Assembly: GCA_016630955.3 (NCBI GenBank)
Contig: CM049995.1
Location: forward strand, 868,001 to 932,000
DNA length: 64,000 nucleotides
Reading direction: 5' to 3'
Origin: Didymella arachidicola
Taxonomy: Eukaryota > Ascomycota > Dothideomycetes > Pleosporales > Didymellaceae
The position numbers were made by a program, and so were the translations under genes. The notes under the pieces were generated by a model. The model searched no databases. It was not told the DNA's origin and saw nothing but the letters and a program-made list of their open reading frames with translations. Below, piece after piece: positions 1 through 9,915 of the stretch. Every line of letters begins with the position of its first letter. Within the stretch, counting starts at the first letter, position 1.

Positions 1-3000
1 TGGAACTCGTTCATCGGTATGTACATAATCTTCTCCAGTGAGAACTGGACAGAGATAATGTACACCGTGACAGGCTACCAGAAAGCATTCGGAACTGCCT
101 GGATCGGAGCCTCGTTCTGCATTCTTTGGTTCATCTTCGCCAATCGTGAGTACCTCTGCTCTTGGTCTGGGCACAGCTAATTAGATCAGTCATCGTCTTG
201 AACATGTTCATTGCTGTCATTCAAGAAAATTTTGATGTATCAGAAGATGAGAAACGACTCCAGCAGGTCAAGGCTTTCCTTCAGCAGAAAGAGGATGGAC
301 TGAACTCATCATACGGGTGAGCGGGATCAGACTAATGAGACTGCCCTAGCTAACATCTGACAGCAACTTGTCGCTATCGTCCATCTTCAAGCTCGGCCAC
401 GCCAATCGCAGGGATCCACTAGACTACGGTTCAGCCGCGGCTGAAATGCTGCTCAAGGATGCCGTCGTACGCGATTTCCTTGACGAAGGCGACGAGGACG
501 CATCACCTCGTGACGAGGAGCCTCGACCGGGCATTCGCCCAGCGAAGACGATCGTTGGTTCTGGCACCATGTCCACGATCTGGCAACGTCTCTTACGCAA
601 GACAGTCCACAGAGAGCCAAACCCTTTCTACGCTCCCCTCGACTACGGCCGAGCGTATGAGGATCTCGATCCCAGGAAGATGGCCAAAGAAGTGGTGTCA
701 GCTACAGAAAGACGAAAGAAGGCTCAACGAGAATATCTGCGAAACCATCCTAACTACAATGTCTCACTGTTCCTGTTCAAGCCTAGCAACCCCATTCGCA
801 GGCTCTGTCAGCGAGTGGTCGGACCTGGCCGTGGCGGTGATCGTATCGAGGGTCTGGCGCCTTCGGTCCCGATCTGGTACGCCTTCTCGGCTTTTGTATA
901 TGCTGCGATCATTGCAATGGTCTTGCTGGCCTGCATTACCACACCACTCTATCAGCGCGAATATTTCACGACCCATGAATTCAGCGTCAGAAACTGGTTT
1001 GTCTGGACCGACATGGGCTTTGCTGTCCTTTTTACATTCGAGGCACTCGTCAAAGTCATTGCCGACGGATTTTTCTGGACACCCAATGCCTATTTTCGTG
1101 GCTCTTGGGGTTTTATCGACGGCGTCGTGTTGGTGACACTATGGGTCAACGTTGCCACATCGCTGCTGAACGAGGGTCAGATCTCAAGGACTGTTGGTGC
1201 GTTCAAGGCCCTTAGAGCACTCCGACTTCTCAATGTCAGTGACAGCACCCGTGATCATTTCCACTCACTCATAGTGCGCGGATGGTGGAAGCTCTTCTCG
1301 GCTGCGTTTGTGTCTATAAGTTTGTTGATCCCGTTCGCCATATACGGACTCAACCTCTTCGTTGGACAATTCCAGGCATGCAATGACGGCGCCTTCGGCT
1401 CTACCAATCTCAAGGACTGTGTTGGAGAATACAAGAGTTCACCGTTTGATTGGGATGTCCTAGCGCCTCGCCAAGCTGCCAACCCATACTACGACTTTGA
1501 CAATTTTGGGAACTCTTTGTTCATTCTTTTCCAGATTGTCTCCCAGGAGGGTTGGACAGATGTCTTATTTGCGAGTATGGCTATTACTGGTGTCAACACT
1601 CAGCCAGAAGACTTCCACCGTAGAGGTAACGGGGTTTTCTTCATCGTCTTCAACTTACTTGGTGCAGTCTTCGTCCTTACGCTGTTCATCTCTGTGTTCA
1701 TGCGCAATTACACGGAACAGACTGGTGTGGCGTTCCTGACCACTGATCAGCGCTCCTGGCTCGAATTGCGCAAACTACTTCGACAAATCTCGCCTTCGAA
1801 ACGGCCATCTTCGACAAGGCAACGCGAGTCTTGGGAAGAATGGTGCTATCGACGAGCTGTCCGCAAGACTGGTAATTGGCAGCGGTTCATCACAGGAGTT
1901 TTACTTCTGCATTTGCTTCTGCTCTGCCTAGAATGGTACCCTGGTTACGCAGGATGGGATCTCGCAAGAGGTACGGTTGATGCATCGTGATTCTCAACTA
2001 TGCTTACCGTATGCAGATTATATCTTCCTCGCTCTGACCTGCGTGTTCATTGCCAACGTGGTCATTCGCATTATTGGTCTCACATGGCACCGGTTCCGCA
2101 GGGGCTCCTGGGATGTGTACTCCATGTTCTCTGTCTCCGGTACATTCGCAACTTCCATTATCGTCCTCGCTAGGCATGACGAGAGAGTGTTCGTTCAGCT
2201 ACACAAGCTCTTTCTAGTGTCGATCGCCTTGATGCTCATTCCCCGCAACAACCAGCTTGATCAGCTCTTCAAGACCGCGGCGGCAAGTTTGGCAGCCATT
2301 GCAAATTTGCTTGCCACGTGGTTCGTTCTGTTCCTAGTCTACTCCATTGCGCTTACACAGACGTTCGGTCTCACTCGATTTGGCGCGGGCGAAACCTCCA
2401 ATCAAAACTTCCGAACGGTCCCTAAAGCACTCATCTTCTTGTTCACTATGAGTTCGGGTGAGGGTTGGAACCAGTTCATGGAAGACTACGCCAATGTCGA
2501 CAAGCCTTACTGTACAGAAGGTGAACGATACTTCGAGAGTGACTGCGGTAGTCCCGAGTGGGCGCGAGCGTTGTTCATCAGCTGGAACATACTCAGCATG
2601 TACATCTTTGTTAATTTGTTCGTTTCGTTGATCTACGAAAGCTTCAGTTACGTGTATCAGCGAAGCAGTGGACTGTCAGTCATCAGTCGGGAAGAGATCA
2701 GACGATTCAAGCAAGCCTGGGCTGAGTTCGACCCCAATGGGACTGGCTATATCTCTAGAGATGTCTTTCCAAGACTTTTGGGCGTAAGGAAACTCTGCAC
2801 TCCCTACTTAACGCCATGCTGACGTTTGCAGGAACTCTCTGGAATCTTCGAGATGCGAATTTACGATGGCGATTTCACTGTTGGCAGACTCATCGAAGAG
2901 TGCGCAACAACATCGCGTCGCGCGTCAAACCTCAACCTCGGAGGCGGTGAACAGTCACCGCAGATTGACATCGACAAACTCAATCGCTGTCTTGCACAAC

Positions 3001-3840
3001 TTCCAGTGTTGGAGATTCGTCGCAGAAGAGCGCGCATGAACACTTTCTATGAAGAGGTGCTTGTATCGAGTGATCCGGACAGGGGCATTCAATTCACCTC
3101 TCTCCTTATGATCTTGGCTCACCACAAGGTCATCAACGATAACAAGAGCTTGAGGTATGTCGAATTCACACAGCTCTGATCCACGTCATACTAAACAAGC
3201 CTCTAGACTTGAAGAGTTCTTGCGCCGCAGAGCTCGCTTGCAGCGTGTGGAGGAAGCTGTTAGGCGTAACGTCGTGGTTGGCTTCTTCGATACGCTGTAC
3301 TGGGCTCGTCGCTTCCGTCGTGCGATGGAGCAAAAGAAGCAGGGCCGCATGGCAACTATGCCAACATTCAACGTGCCCGAAATCTTTGTCGACGATGAAG
3401 ATATCACAGACGCACAGCGTGGAGAGCAGTCCCGTGCAGGGTCCCCGCTCTTCTCGCCAACGGATCTACATGCAGGCGATCGACTATCTGGAGGCAGCGT
3501 CCGTTCAATACCAAGCCTGGATACATCGATGCGCAGTCGATCAAATTCGATTCAAATGACGCCTACAGGCTCACCGACTCGCGGAGGGCCGCTGTCCCCA
3601 TCATCTCCACGAGCGTCGGCATCACCCTTCTCGCCACCTGCCGACGCCGATTGGCATTTTGCATCAGCACTTACGCTCAGTCGACCACCCAGTCCGCTCG
3701 AGGAGCAGCTTGCGCCTACAGATACTCGCAGCAGAGCCAACAGTGCTGTCAGCGCAGCCGACGTCTTGGAAGTGCTCGATAGCTCTGCATGGGGTGAGAG
3801 TATTCGCAGAAGCTTCACGACCCGACGATCGGGACAATGA
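1..3840 (+). CDS. CCH1: Voltage-gated calcium channel alpha subunit Cch1, 3' part (5' end outside window)
   Basis: Plasma-membrane high-affinity Ca2+ channel pore subunit; in fungi it works with Mid1. Exons 1-145, 190-316, 364-1970, 2017-2783, 2832-3154 and 3207-3840 keep one frame and give 1200 residues, open at the first base. The fragment begins in the domain II pore loop (SSENWTEIMY), continues through domain III with its S4-like Arg ladder (FKALRALRLL) and pore (SQEGWTDV), then domain IV with pore SSGEGWNQF. All three visible filters carry the expected Glu. After the last S6 comes an EF-hand-like segment (EFDPNGTGYISRDVF, near nt 2730) and a long Ser/Pro-rich cytosolic tail. Five introns of 44-52 nt are inferred from GT..AG and frame. 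Domain I and most of domain II lie upstream of the window. Confidence 0.93.
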
Positions 3841-5854
3841 TCGCATACGCGTACAGGCCACGCACAACGATCGTCTGCATGAACGACCTACAAAGGAAGA
3901 TTGCAGTCTTGCACTGCACAGCCTTCTCACACTCTACACGAAGCGCGATTGACAGGCTCGGCAGGATCCGGTCGATCCTTCTCACAAAGGTGATAATCCT
4001 TGCGCATTGAGCGGAGCATGACACCCTCCTGAACCCGCGAAAATCTCGAAGCCGACCTTTACACATCCAGGAACCGCATGGCAGATGCCCACAGAACCCC
4101 TCAAAGTCACGCTTAGACTGGCTGTTGGGAACAGGGGTAGCTGCTGCGAAGGACGTTGCATGTACGTTTGGAACGGCCTAGACGAGTAATACCCGGCATC
4201 ACCCCAACACATAGAAGGTACGCTATGGCACGTTGACGTGTCGCACATTACAGGATAGACTAGAGTTTGTATTTTTGTATTTGGCATGATGGGGATGAGG
4301 AGGGGCATAATGACGGGGACATTTCTGGTTAGCGTGGTGGGCGACTTGGAATAGCATAGCATAGCATAGCGGCGGCGTCATGTTGTATAGCGACGTTCCA
4401 GTCTCTTGGCTCTTTGCATAGCGGATACCTATTCAAACTGCTTCTTCGTGCAGAGACTATACTTGCGGTGTGTGACGTGTGTTGTTGCAGCTCCACAGCC
4501 ATGGCACCTGCCTCATGGACTTCGGAGTCAGGAGCGGTGTTGAGCTGGCAATACAAATGCAGACATCAAAATCCACCATCTCTCCACCCTCACGCACAAC
4601 GCCCACCGACATGCTCAATTTTCGGGCCCTCCACATCCTTCACACAAGCTTGCGCATCGCAGACGATGGAGGAACAAATGTCCGATGGTCAAACATCCAT
4701 TTCCGTCCATGCTGAAACACTGGTGCATCTCCAGACAACCGCGGCGCGCGCCATTGACCGTTCCAGAAGCCCTCGCTTGTCGCAAGCACATTCAGACGTA
4801 CCTCAGCTGCGCGGAAGCAGCGTTGTTGAGACAGCGAGGGCGCTGGACGGCGACGTTGTGGGCTTCAAGGGTAGGGATTGCCTCTGGTGGTGTGGATGCT
4901 TGCAGGGACGGGATGCATCGCACTTGGTCTGTTTGACCATCTGAGTGGCAAGAGTCGATTGCATCGCACCTGCAGATGTTCGGCCGACTTGTTGACGCAT
5001 TTGCGGTCGTGGCCAGGAATGCGTGCTGATGATGCTGGCGTTGCGCGTGACGAAGACCGGCGCGTTGCACCCAAATCAAAGTCCGACACCCCAGCCAAGC
5101 TATCGAATCTCCAGATCAACGGTTGCAATTACCGCGTACCTGCTTACGCTGGATCAGTTGTCGAGTCGATGCGGTTGGTGGAGGCTGGTCGACAGCAGGC
5201 TGTTTGCCTGCTGGCTCCATCATGCCGCGGCGGTGCTTCGCTTGTTCCTCGATGCAGATCAAACAACCAGGATGCATCCCAACCCTGAAGCTGCGAGGGA
5301 TAGCAAGCGCAGGGTCCGACCTGGACACGCAGCACCTGGGACATATTGTGCATGGGTGTACTACCTGTAACACGCATCCTTAAACATCCGTCGTTGGTCG
5401 CCCGTGTGTACTGTAATCTTTATACTACTTTAAGCATCCGCACCCCTCACCTTCATTTACTACGCCTACGCCTGCTCTTCAGCTTCGTCCTGCCTTCTCA
5501 CTCTTTCGAACTCAAGCTCTTGACGACTTTGCTGGCCGCTTCGACTGTTTGTTTGTGGATCCACGTTGCACTTGTTGAGCCTTCCAGACTGATCTGACAC
5601 GCGTATCACCTGTGTCACCAAGTCACCAACGCGCGGACCCTACGTCATAACATTCTTGCTTGTGGGTTCATCTGCAGTCCAATTCCCTTGCGGAGTCAAC
5701 TACGTTGTTGAAGAGGTGACAGCTGGATCTGCTTGAACGCTTCACTCTCGCTTCACTACCTTCTTGGACCTTCTTGGACCTTCTTGGACGAGTCTACGTG
5801 CATTGCTTGAAACAGCACCACCACAACACCAACACCTGCATCCTACCAGCCACA
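3841..5854. other. Intergenic, about 2 kb, no supported gene
   Basis: Many short overlapping frames are open here (the longest, 4414-4944, 176 codons) but none shows a recognisable domain, a consistent exon structure or good start context. A short (ATAGC)n run lies near 4354-4372. The last part is pyrimidine-rich and contains a 10-nt triplicate just before the next gene, consistent with a promoter and leader. Confidence 0.6.
5761..5790 (+). repeat. Three tandem copies of a 10-nt unit in a 5' leader
   Basis: The unit TTCTTGGACC occurs three times head to tail, the last copy ending in G. It lies about 65-95 nt before the ATG of the small Ser-rich gene, so it is probably in its 5' UTR or core promoter. 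Function unknown. Confidence 0.85.
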
Positions 5855-6250
5855 ATGTCGACCCGCAGCAACCGCTTCTCCGCCTCGTTCCAGCCCCTGC
5901 GGTCCACATCAATCAAAATGCGCTCCATGGCGTCGGCCTTCAGTCCCACGCGCACCAGCCGCTCCGCAACCGCAACATCCTACTCGAGCACCAGCACGAT
6001 GTCGCCGCTGACGGCCTCGCGCAACGTCTCCGGCAGCTACTCGCGCAACTCGAGCCCGCAGAGCTCGCGGTCCGCGCACAGCCTCGCGGAGATGCTGGCT
6101 GTGCGGCGGCGGCCCAGCACGCTCGAGTTCGAGATGCAGAGCGAGATGAGCTTGTTTGGGAGCGAGATGGATGTGTTGGAGCCGCGGCCCATGGGCGGCG
6201 TGCACGCGAGCGTCGTGGGCATCTTTGAGGTGTTGGACGGGAAGTGTTAG
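5855..6250 (+). CDS. Small Ser/Thr-rich hypothetical protein (131 aa)
   Basis: The ATG at 5855 sits in a strong fungal context (CCACAATG) although the frame is open further upstream. The product is 131 residues, basic and very rich in Ser, Thr and Arg through residue 85, followed by a more ordered tail (SLAEMLAVRRRPSTLEFEMQ and VHASVVGIFEVLDGKC). No signal peptide or membrane segment is seen. The tail looks like a conserved short motif, possibly a peptide docked by a partner, while the head looks disordered and phosphorylatable. I do not recognise the family. It is flanked by CCH1 on the same strand and CEF1 convergent. Confidence 0.62.
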   Translation: MSTRSNRFSASFQPLRSTSIKMRSMASAFSPTRTSRSATATSYSSTSTMSPLTASRNVSGSYSRNSSPQSSRSAHSLAEMLAVRRRPSTLEFEMQSEMSLFGSEMDVLEPRPMGGVHASVVGIFEVLDGKC

Positions 6251-6565
6251 GTTAGGGTGCTGGTTCTTTGTCGTTTGATGTTAGATGATTGATGAGACTT
6301 GGACGGTGTTTGGGATTGGGTGGCGTTGCTTGATCTGGTAGCTTCCCTTGTACATTTCTTCTCTTGCTCCTGCGAGCGCGTGTCGTCTGACTCTGACGCG
6401 TGCGGGCTCGGAGCTTTTATACCCAGTATGCAGTTCTAGAGATAGACTTTTGAGTATCGATACTTTTTCCTGATCTTACAAAGAAACCTGTCATTTCTTC
6501 AGATGTGAACGCCATACCATGCCGAATGTGTGGAAAAAAAAACATGGATATCAACTCATCATCTC
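6251..6565. other. Convergent 3' intergenic region
   Basis: About 315 nt between the stop of the Ser-rich gene and the stop of CEF1 on the other strand. It is T-rich and should hold both 3' UTRs; no other structure was seen. Confidence 0.6.
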
Positions 6566-8914
6566 TCAGTGAACACCATTGACCTCGCGCAACGCCTCCA
6601 GCTCATCCCTCCGCTTCCGATACAGGTCCTGCGCCTCCCGCTCCCGCCTCGTCACAAAGCTGACTTCCTCGCGCAGACTCTCCAGGCGCCTGCCAATGGC
6701 CGTCTGCTCGGCATACAGCATGCTGCGCTGGCTGTCCAGGTCCCGCCTCTGCGTCTCGAGGGCGGCGTGCGCGTGGCCGATCTTGGTCGAGAGCGTCTTG
6801 GCGCGCTGGATGTAGCCGCCGTGGTGCTTTGCGAGGTTCTTCTCGATTTTGTTGGCGTGCTGGGCGTTTGCGATGATGGTTTCTTGCGCCGAGTCAAAGG
6901 CTTCGACGAGGAGTTGGTGCTCGTCGATTTCGTCTTCCTCGTAGCCTGCGATGCCTGGGAGGACGGTGGAGCCGTGCAGGTTTGTCCATGCGGCGGAGAA
7001 GCCGGATGCGAATTGTGTTTTCGAGGCCGAGGATTGCGAGCCGTATTCGAGAGCGAGCTCCATCCTCGCGGCGCGCAGGGCGGCGTCGGTGTGCTTTTGC
7101 AGAGGCTTGGTGGAGCCGGTGACGCGGCCGGAGCCGAATTTCTGGACGTCGTGGGCGATGAGGTGGGCCATTTCGAGCTCGATTTCGCGCTCGATTGGGT
7201 CGGAGAGGGAGAGGGCGCGCTTCATGAGGGCGTCGATGTCGACGACGGAGGGGCGGGGGAGGAAGCGCTGGACGACTTGGGTCTGGCGCGCGAACTCGGC
7301 GCGCTCGGCTGCTTCGTTTGCTTCGCGGGCGCGACGGTCGCGTTCAGCGGCGTCTTCTTCGCTGAGCTCGACCGGAGCGGGTGCTGCGGTCTCGTCGGGG
7401 AGTTCAAACTCCCAGCTCTCTTCCTTTGGCTTGGGGAGTGCCGCGAGTCTGCTCTTGAGGTCGGAGCGTCTTGCCTGCTCGCGCCGTCTGATGTCACGTG
7501 GTGTCTGTCCAGCGAGCTGCATGGCCCCGTCCTCGCCGTTCAGTCGCAGTGTGTCGCGGGGGGTGCGCATTGGTGTGGCGCCCGGACCGTGGCGCGCAGG
7601 TGTCGCACCCACGTCGCCCGGTCGGTAGGGCGTGGCCAGCGGGTTCGGTGTGACGATCTGGTGCCGTGTCGAGGGCGCAGACAGCGACACGGGGGCGTCA
7701 TCCTCTTCGAAGTCGGGGTTGTCGCCGCCCAGCAGCGCAGACTGTGTTTCGGTGCGCAGGCGGGCGTTGCGGGCCTCGTTGGCGATGGTGTCCTCCTCCT
7801 TCGGGGCCATGGGCGTGCGGATGGGCGTGTTGCTGGCGATGCTCGAGTAGTTGCCGACGAGGCCGCGAGTGGCTTGGTTGTCGCTGCTGCTGCCGCGGAC
7901 GGCGCGCTCGCCCAGCATGCCCATCTTCACAATGTCGTCCATCTCGGCGTCGCCGACCTGGGGCGCGGGCAGCACCAGGCCGCGGCGCTTGCTGCTCTGC
8001 TCGGCCTCGCGGATCTTCTGCATGTGGGCGGCTTTGGCGTACGAGGCAGCCAGGCCGCCGCCCGGCTTGTCGTCCTTTTTCTTCTTCTTGCTCTCGGCGC
8101 CGTCGTCCTGGTGGTCGGCCTTGCGCTTGTTGGCCAGCTGCTGCTTGCGCGGGTCGTAGGCGTCGCGCTGGCGCTCGTTGGCGTCGCGCTCGTCGACCGT
8201 GTCGAAGAAGCCGGCGGGGACCTCCTTCTCGAGCGGCACGTCGGCGTTGTAGTCGATGTGGTTGCCCTTCTTCGGGGTGATCTTGATGTTGATGCCGGCG
8301 GCCTTGAGCTCGCGGCGCTTCTGCAGCAGAGCCAGGCGGCGCGACTCGTCCAGCTGGCGCTCGCGGGCCTTGCGCTTCGCCTTCTTGCCGCTGACGTTGG
8401 CCAGGCGGGCGCGGGCCTCGGACAGCATCTCCTTGTCCTCCTCGTCCATGTCGACGGCGTCGGGGCGCGCGGGGCGGCTCTCGGCGTAGGCGTCGACCTC
8501 GCCCGGCCGCAGCCTGCGCACCTCGTCGGCCGTGGGCGCGGCCGCCTCGCCGCCGTCGGGCCCGGCCAGGCCCAGGTCGCCGCTCGTTTCGCGCGACTCC
8601 TGCTCGTCCAGCAGCTTCTGGTAGCGCTCGAGGCACTGGGTCGCGGTGCGGCCGACGATCGGGGCGATGGTGCGCCACTGGGTCGGCAGCAGCTTGGCCA
8701 TGGTCAGCAGCTTCTCGTCGTCCTCGCGCGACCACTCCGTCTTCTTGATCGACGGGTCCAGCCACTCGTTCCAGCGCGCCTTGCACTGCTTGGCCGTCTT
8801 CTTCGCCAGCAGCGACGCGCAGCGCGCCCACTGGTTGAGCCCATACTTGGAGATGGCCGCCTTGAGCACCTCGTCCTCGACGTTGCTCCACTGCCCGACC
8901 TTGGTGACGACCAT
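6566..8914 (-). CDS. CEF1: Pre-mRNA-splicing factor Cef1/Cdc5 (782 aa, single exon)
   Basis: Core component of the Prp19-associated (NineTeen) complex, needed for spliceosome activation. The frame is open beyond the start, but the first residues of the family (MVVTKVGQWSNVEDEVLKAA) begin at the ATG at 8914, so that start is chosen. Two Myb/SANT repeats lie at about residues 5-105 (W..EDEVLKAAISKYG, then W..EDDEKLLTMAKLLPTQW). A charged middle contains the KKKKKDDK nuclear-localisation stretch, followed by conserved threonine-proline repeats (TPxRTP, ATPxR) and a C-terminal helical/coiled-coil part. Length is usual for fungal Cef1. The coding strand is very GC-rich at its 5' end, which opens long meaningless frames on the opposite strand. 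Confidence 0.95.
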   Translation of the reverse strand: MVVTKVGQWSNVEDEVLKAAISKYGLNQWARCASLLAKKTAKQCKARWNEWLDPSIKKTEWSREDDEKLLTMAKLLPTQWRTIAPIVGRTATQCLERYQKLLDEQESRETSGDLGLAGPDGGEAAAPTADEVRRLRPGEVDAYAESRPARPDAVDMDEEDKEMLSEARARLANVSGKKAKRKARERQLDESRRLALLQKRRELKAAGINIKITPKKGNHIDYNADVPLEKEVPAGFFDTVDERDANERQRDAYDPRKQQLANKRKADHQDDGAESKKKKKDDKPGGGLAASYAKAAHMQKIREAEQSSKRRGLVLPAPQVGDAEMDDIVKMGMLGERAVRGSSSDNQATRGLVGNYSSIASNTPIRTPMAPKEEDTIANEARNARLRTETQSALLGGDNPDFEEDDAPVSLSAPSTRHQIVTPNPLATPYRPGDVGATPARHGPGATPMRTPRDTLRLNGEDGAMQLAGQTPRDIRRREQARRSDLKSRLAALPKPKEESWEFELPDETAAPAPVELSEEDAAERDRRAREANEAAERAEFARQTQVVQRFLPRPSVVDIDALMKRALSLSDPIEREIELEMAHLIAHDVQKFGSGRVTGSTKPLQKHTDAALRAARMELALEYGSQSSASKTQFASGFSAAWTNLHGSTVLPGIAGYEEDEIDEHQLLVEAFDSAQETIIANAQHANKIEKNLAKHHGGYIQRAKTLSTKIGHAHAALETQRRDLDSQRSMLYAEQTAIGRRLESLREEVSFVTRREREAQDLYRKRRDELEALREVNGVH

Positions 8915-8950
8915 GACGGCGGGGGGGCGAGGCGATGCGCGGTGTCGAAT

Positions 8951-9020
8951 GCGTGTGTCGGGGTTCGTGGGCCTGTGTCGGGGGTCGTGGGCCTGTGTCG
9001 GGGCTCGTCGGGGCTCGTCG
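8951..9020. repeat. GC-rich imperfect tandem repeat upstream of CEF1
   Basis: An approximately 20-nt unit containing GGGCCTGTGTCGGGG recurs about 2.5 times and decays into GTCGGGGCTC copies. It is 40-105 nt upstream of the CEF1 ATG, so it should lie in the CEF1 leader or core promoter. Confidence 0.7.
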
Positions 9021-9177
9021 TGCCGTCGCTGCGCTCGTCGTCGTGCAGTCGCAGATGAAGGGAAAGTTGCACTGCACGCCGCCGACACTAGCGCTTGCGG
9101 CTCCACCAGGCCGCCTCCCGTCACGTGAGACACGACCATCTGCCCTCATCGTGACGTACAGATGCCCACTCGCCTTG

Positions 9178-9206
9178 TAGTACCTAGGTCCTTATAGTAC
9201 CTAGGT
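9178..9206. promoter_or_regulatory. Duplicated TAGTACCTAGGT motif in a divergent promoter
   Basis: TAGTACCTAGGT occurs at 9178-9189 and again at 9195-9206. The core TACCTAGGTA is a perfect inverted repeat in the second copy. Both copies lie between the divergent CEF1 (start 8914) and the small mitochondrial-type gene (start 9253), within 75 nt of the latter. A duplicated palindrome suggests a dimeric factor site, but that is inference. Confidence 0.45.
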
Positions 9207-9252
9207 AATGTCTAATATCCTCCCGCATTACACACTCACAAAGACAAAAATA

Positions 9253-9661
9253 ATGGCGAGCCTGCGACTCATCTCCACCCGCGCTGCCGCCGCTCGTGCT
9301 TTCAGCACCTCCAGCGCGCGCTACTCCGGCAAATCATCCATGACCCAAGTCAGTGACGGCGCATCCAGACACGACAAAGTGCAGGAGCCAGTAAGCCCGA
9401 CCACTTGCCCTCCCCCCGCAACTACTCACTCTGCAGCAATCCTCTGTCAAGCCCGAGCGCCAGCCCGACGCCCGCACAGACGTAGACCACGTCGACGCCG
9501 CCAAGAACAAGGTGAAGACACAAGCCGAGCTCGACGCTGAATTTGTGCTGAGAATGCAAGAACGCGCAGGCGACGGCGGCGCCTCCGGAGTCGAGTACGA
9601 AGACGGGAAGCCAGTCTCGATGAAGCGGAGTGTTAAGAATAACATGTTTCGCTACATTTAG
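9253..9661 (+). CDS. Small protein with mitochondrial-type presequence (120 aa)
   Basis: Exons 9253-9390 and 9437-9661 joined across a 46-nt intron give 120 residues. The N-terminus (MASLRLISTRAAAARAFSTS) is rich in Arg, Ala and Ser and lacks acidic residues, typical of a matrix presequence with an R-x-F-S cleavage-like motif. The mature part is hydrophilic and charged (AKNKVKTQAELDAEFVLRM, then EYEDGKPVSMKRSVKNNMFRYI) with no membrane span. I do not recognise a named family; it is likely a conserved small mitochondrial protein. It is divergent from CEF1, sharing a promoter of about 340 nt. Confidence 0.72.
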
Positions 9662-9730
9662 CTTCAACTCTCCTTGTATTCCGTGTACGTCTACAATCTT
9701 AGTGTTGTGGTTATTATGTTAGAGTTTTAT

Positions 9731-9846
9731 AAGAGCTTTAAGAGCTTTAAGAGCTTTAAGAGCTTTACGAAGAGCTTCATAAGAGCTTAAGAGCTTAAGA
9801 GCTTAAGAGCTTAAGAGCTTAAGAGCTTAAGAGCTTAAGAGCTTTA
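9731..9846. repeat. AAGAGCTT satellite between convergent genes
   Basis: A short tandem array: about four 9-nt copies (AAGAGCTTT, from 9731), a degenerate bridge (9767-9780), then eight 8-nt copies of AAGAGCTT (9781-9844). The unit change from 9 to 8 nt inside one array is clear by eye. It lies in the 3' intergenic space between the mitochondrial-type gene (+) and the secreted Hsp70-like gene (-). Confidence 0.92.
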
Positions 9847-9915
9847 CAAGAGACTAAGGTATCGCTTCAACATTAGGACTACTGGGTATCATGATATAAG
9901 AAATGACGTCGCGTC

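Noticed and set aside
4414..4944. 176-codon plus-strand frame after CCH1
   Set aside because: Cys/Ser/Thr-rich without pattern; several equally long frames overlap it on both strands.
6530..9058. 842-codon plus-strand frame opposite CEF1
   Set aside because: Entirely antisense to a well-conserved gene; its Leu/Val/Gly/Ala-rich translation is what a GC-rich coding strand gives in the mirror frame. No motif.
7698..9149. 483-codon minus-strand frame overlapping CEF1
   Set aside because: Shifted frame of the same GC-rich DNA; Arg/Pro/Gly/Gln low complexity, no family resemblance.
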